DNA of 7,160 nt, taken from positions 1 through 7,160 of the forward strand of contig DAOSQO010000131.1 of NCBI GenBank assembly GCA_035375865.1, read 5' to 3'. The DNA comes from BRH-c25 sp029553855 (lineage in GTDB: Bacteria > Bacillota > Clostridia > Lutisporales > Lutisporaceae). Below are positions 5,744 through 7,160 of this stretch, piece after piece. The notes under the pieces were generated by a model that worked only from the letters and a program-made list of their open reading frames with translations, was not told where the DNA came from and did not search any database. The translations under genes were made by a program, and so were the position numbers. Position 1 is the stretch's first letter. Every line of letters begins with the position of its first letter.

Positions 5744-7160
5744 CACCACCTTCTGCTGCCTCATCCTCCATGAGCTTCCAGACTTCTTCCTCTTTCTTTT
5801 CCCGAAGATTCCTGTAATTATTCCCCGCAAGCCTGATATCAAACTGACAAACCGGCATATACATGCAGTACTTGCATGAAGTCATCCCTTTTTTCCTGTA
5901 AGGGCTTATGGAAATGTTCCCTTTGAGCATTTCTCCTCCCAGTCTGTATAGAATCTTCCTTACATGACGTTTTAATATATCAAATTGTTCCATCGTTGCT
6001 GCCGAGGACTTGCCTATTTCCCCGTCCTTATTTACCCTGGCGGGTATTATCAGGGAGTCTCCGTCTATACTTGTGTCCATTTCCTTTATCAGCTTTACAT
6101 CTGCAAGAAGCAGACCTTGCATTTTCAGTTTCTTCATTATTGCCTTCTCTATTTCCTCCTCCGATGCCTTCCTGCTGCCCGGTACGATAGGATCATCTAT
6201 TTTGAAATACAGCATCCCTGCAGGCATCATCGGCTTTCCGGGTTCCCCTCTAAGGCTTTCACCGGCAGCATCAAGATATGTAATAAGCTGCAGCTGAAGT
6301 CCGTAATACACATCCGACAGCCTGAAGCTTTTGCTGCCTGACTTATAGTCCACTATTCTGAAATATCTGCCTTCTTCCGTTTCCAGGCAATCCAGCCTGT
6401 CAATCCTGCCGGACAAAACCATGCTTTCCCCCGAAGGCAGCTCCAATCTTATCGCAGGAAGCTTTTCTCCTTCTCCAAAACCCACCTCGTAGCCGACAGG
6501 TTCAAAAGCACTTTTCCTGATATGCTCTGCTATCAGCCAAACCGCTCTTGTCAGAACTCTTTTCAGTCTGTCTGAAAGGTACTTATATCTTCCGGAGCTT
6601 AGGAATATGCTTCCCACTGCATCTTTTACCAATTCATCCACTATCGAAGAAACCTCTTTTGCACACCAATCCCTTTCAAGCCTCCTCCAGCCGATATCCC
6701 CTTCGCTTACTGCCTTGGAGAACCTGTCAATTACAATGTGCATGAAAGAGCCCATATCCGGTGCGTTTATTTTCATTATTCGTCTCTCTTTTGCCTTGAG
6801 ACCGTATTCCAGATAATATGAAAATGGACAGGAAAAATACTTCTCAAGTCTTGACACACTTGTATATATAGCATTGCCATACAGCTTCCTTACCCGTTCC
6901 CCGCTTATCAGTCCAACCTGGTTGGTATAATCGAAGCCTTCCATCATCCGTGCATACTTTCCCTTCCAGTTTTTTTCTTTCTCGTACCAGGAAGCAACAC
7001 TTTCCCAAAGGGGGTTGATATATCTGCCTTCGGCCTTCTGTCTCATGACAGCCGTTAGTTTATTGAAAGTCGGCATGGGAGCTGAAATATATGTTTCAGC
7101 ATTGTCTGGGGATTCATTGTTAATAATTCCGCTTTCAAGGCTTATTCCCGGGAACATCCT
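5721..7160 (-). CDS. addB: AddB, nuclease and iron-sulfur subunit of AddAB (C-terminal part; 5' end outside window)
   Basis: The reading frame is open to the right edge: the codon before the Met at 7157 is AGG, so that Met is internal. About 479 residues are visible of a family length near 1160, so the N-terminal helicase-like part that scans for Chi is missing by window truncation, not by mutation. Numbering from Met 7157, the visible part holds the RecB-type nuclease with His140, GRIDRLD (250-256, Asp253), VDYKSG (269-274, Asp270 and Lys272) and QLITY (290-294). Four cysteines expected to bind the 4Fe-4S cluster are present: Cys110 in YFSCPFSYYLEYG, and Cys428, Cys431 and Cys437 in CKYCMYMPVC. 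The 318-residue gap between the first and second cysteine agrees with the 320 (801 to 1121) known in Bacillus subtilis AddB. The C-terminus is a short acidic tail that overlaps the start of addA. AddB cleaves the strand opposite to the one cut by AddA and stabilises the complex. Confidence 0.96.
   Translation of the reverse strand, partial: RMFPGISLESGIINNESPDNAETYISAPMPTFNKLTAVMRQKAEGRYINPLWESVASWYEKEKNWKGKYARMMEGFDYTNQVGLISGERVRKLYGNAIYTSVSRLEKYFSCPFSYYLEYGLKAKERRIMKINAPDMGSFMHIVIDRFSKAVSEGDIGWRRLERDWCAKEVSSIVDELVKDAVGSIFLSSGRYKYLSDRLKRVLTRAVWLIAEHIRKSAFEPVGYEVGFGEGEKLPAIRLELPSGESMVLSGRIDRLDCLETEEGRYFRIVDYKSGSKSFRLSDVYYGLQLQLITYLDAAGESLRGEPGKPMMPAGMLYFKIDDPIVPGSRKASEEEIEKAIMKKLKMQGLLLADVKLIKEMDTSIDGDSLIIPARVNKDGEIGKSSAATMEQFDILKRHVRKILYRLGGEMLKGNISISPYRKKGMTSCKYCMYMPVCQFDIRLAGNNYRNLREKKEEEVWKLMEDEAAEGGDGIGTDK
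5749..5754 (-). promoter_or_regulatory. Ribosome binding site deciding the addA start
   Basis: The minus strand reads AGAAGG, then the five-base spacer TGGTG, then ATG at 5743. The site lies inside the last codons of addB, whose stop is at 5723-5721. It supports the 1254-residue form of AddA over the longer reading from TTG 5842, and it fits translational coupling of the two subunits. Confidence 0.7.

Noticed and set aside
5744..5842. A 33-residue N-terminal extension of AddA from a TTG start.
   Set aside because: It runs entirely inside addB, is basic and unlike AddA N-termini, and the ATG at 5743 has a well-placed AGAAGG.
5721..7160. addB as a truncated pseudogene, because the first visible Met gives only 478 residues.
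   Set aside because: The frame is open to the window edge and the codon before that Met is sense, so the shortness comes from the window boundary. All nuclease and cluster residues are intact.

Overview
The window holds one transcription block read entirely on the minus strand. In order of transcription it contains the 3' part of addB, complete addA, a sigma-I gene (sigI), its anti-sigma partner (rsgI), and a terminator hairpin at the left edge. Coding sequence fills about 99% of the window. No plus-strand gene is credible, and no RNA gene, mobile element or CRISPR array was seen.

The organism is most likely a Gram-positive member of the Bacillota, on the clostridial side. AddAB rather than RecBCD is the usual repair helicase-nuclease of Bacillota. 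SigI/RsgI pairs are known from Bacillus and are multiplied in cellulolytic clostridia. Base composition is moderate and GTG or TTG starts are available. The exact genus is not determinable by eye; a cellulolytic clostridium is an inference from the SigI/RsgI pair only.

Region 7160-5721 is the C-terminal 479 codons of AddB, with the RecB-type nuclease domain and all four iron-sulfur cluster cysteines. Region 5743-1979 is AddA, an intact UvrD-type helicase with a C-terminal nuclease domain. The two genes overlap by 23 bases. Together they encode the AddAB complex, which processes double-strand breaks for RecA-dependent recombination.

Region 1948-1223 is SigI and region 1226-36 is RsgI. Their junction is a GTGA start/stop overlap, which I prefer over the upstream TTG start at 1265. 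RsgI has the cytoplasmic anti-sigma domain, one membrane helix, an extracytoplasmic domain with the Asn-Pro site used for autoproteolysis in this family, and a long Lys/Glu/Asp-rich tail. No carbohydrate-binding or enzyme domain is recognisable in that tail.

The gene families are known, so I do not claim a new system. The points worth a second look are the fusion of a repair module to an envelope-signalling module in one tight array, and the unusual sensor tail of RsgI.
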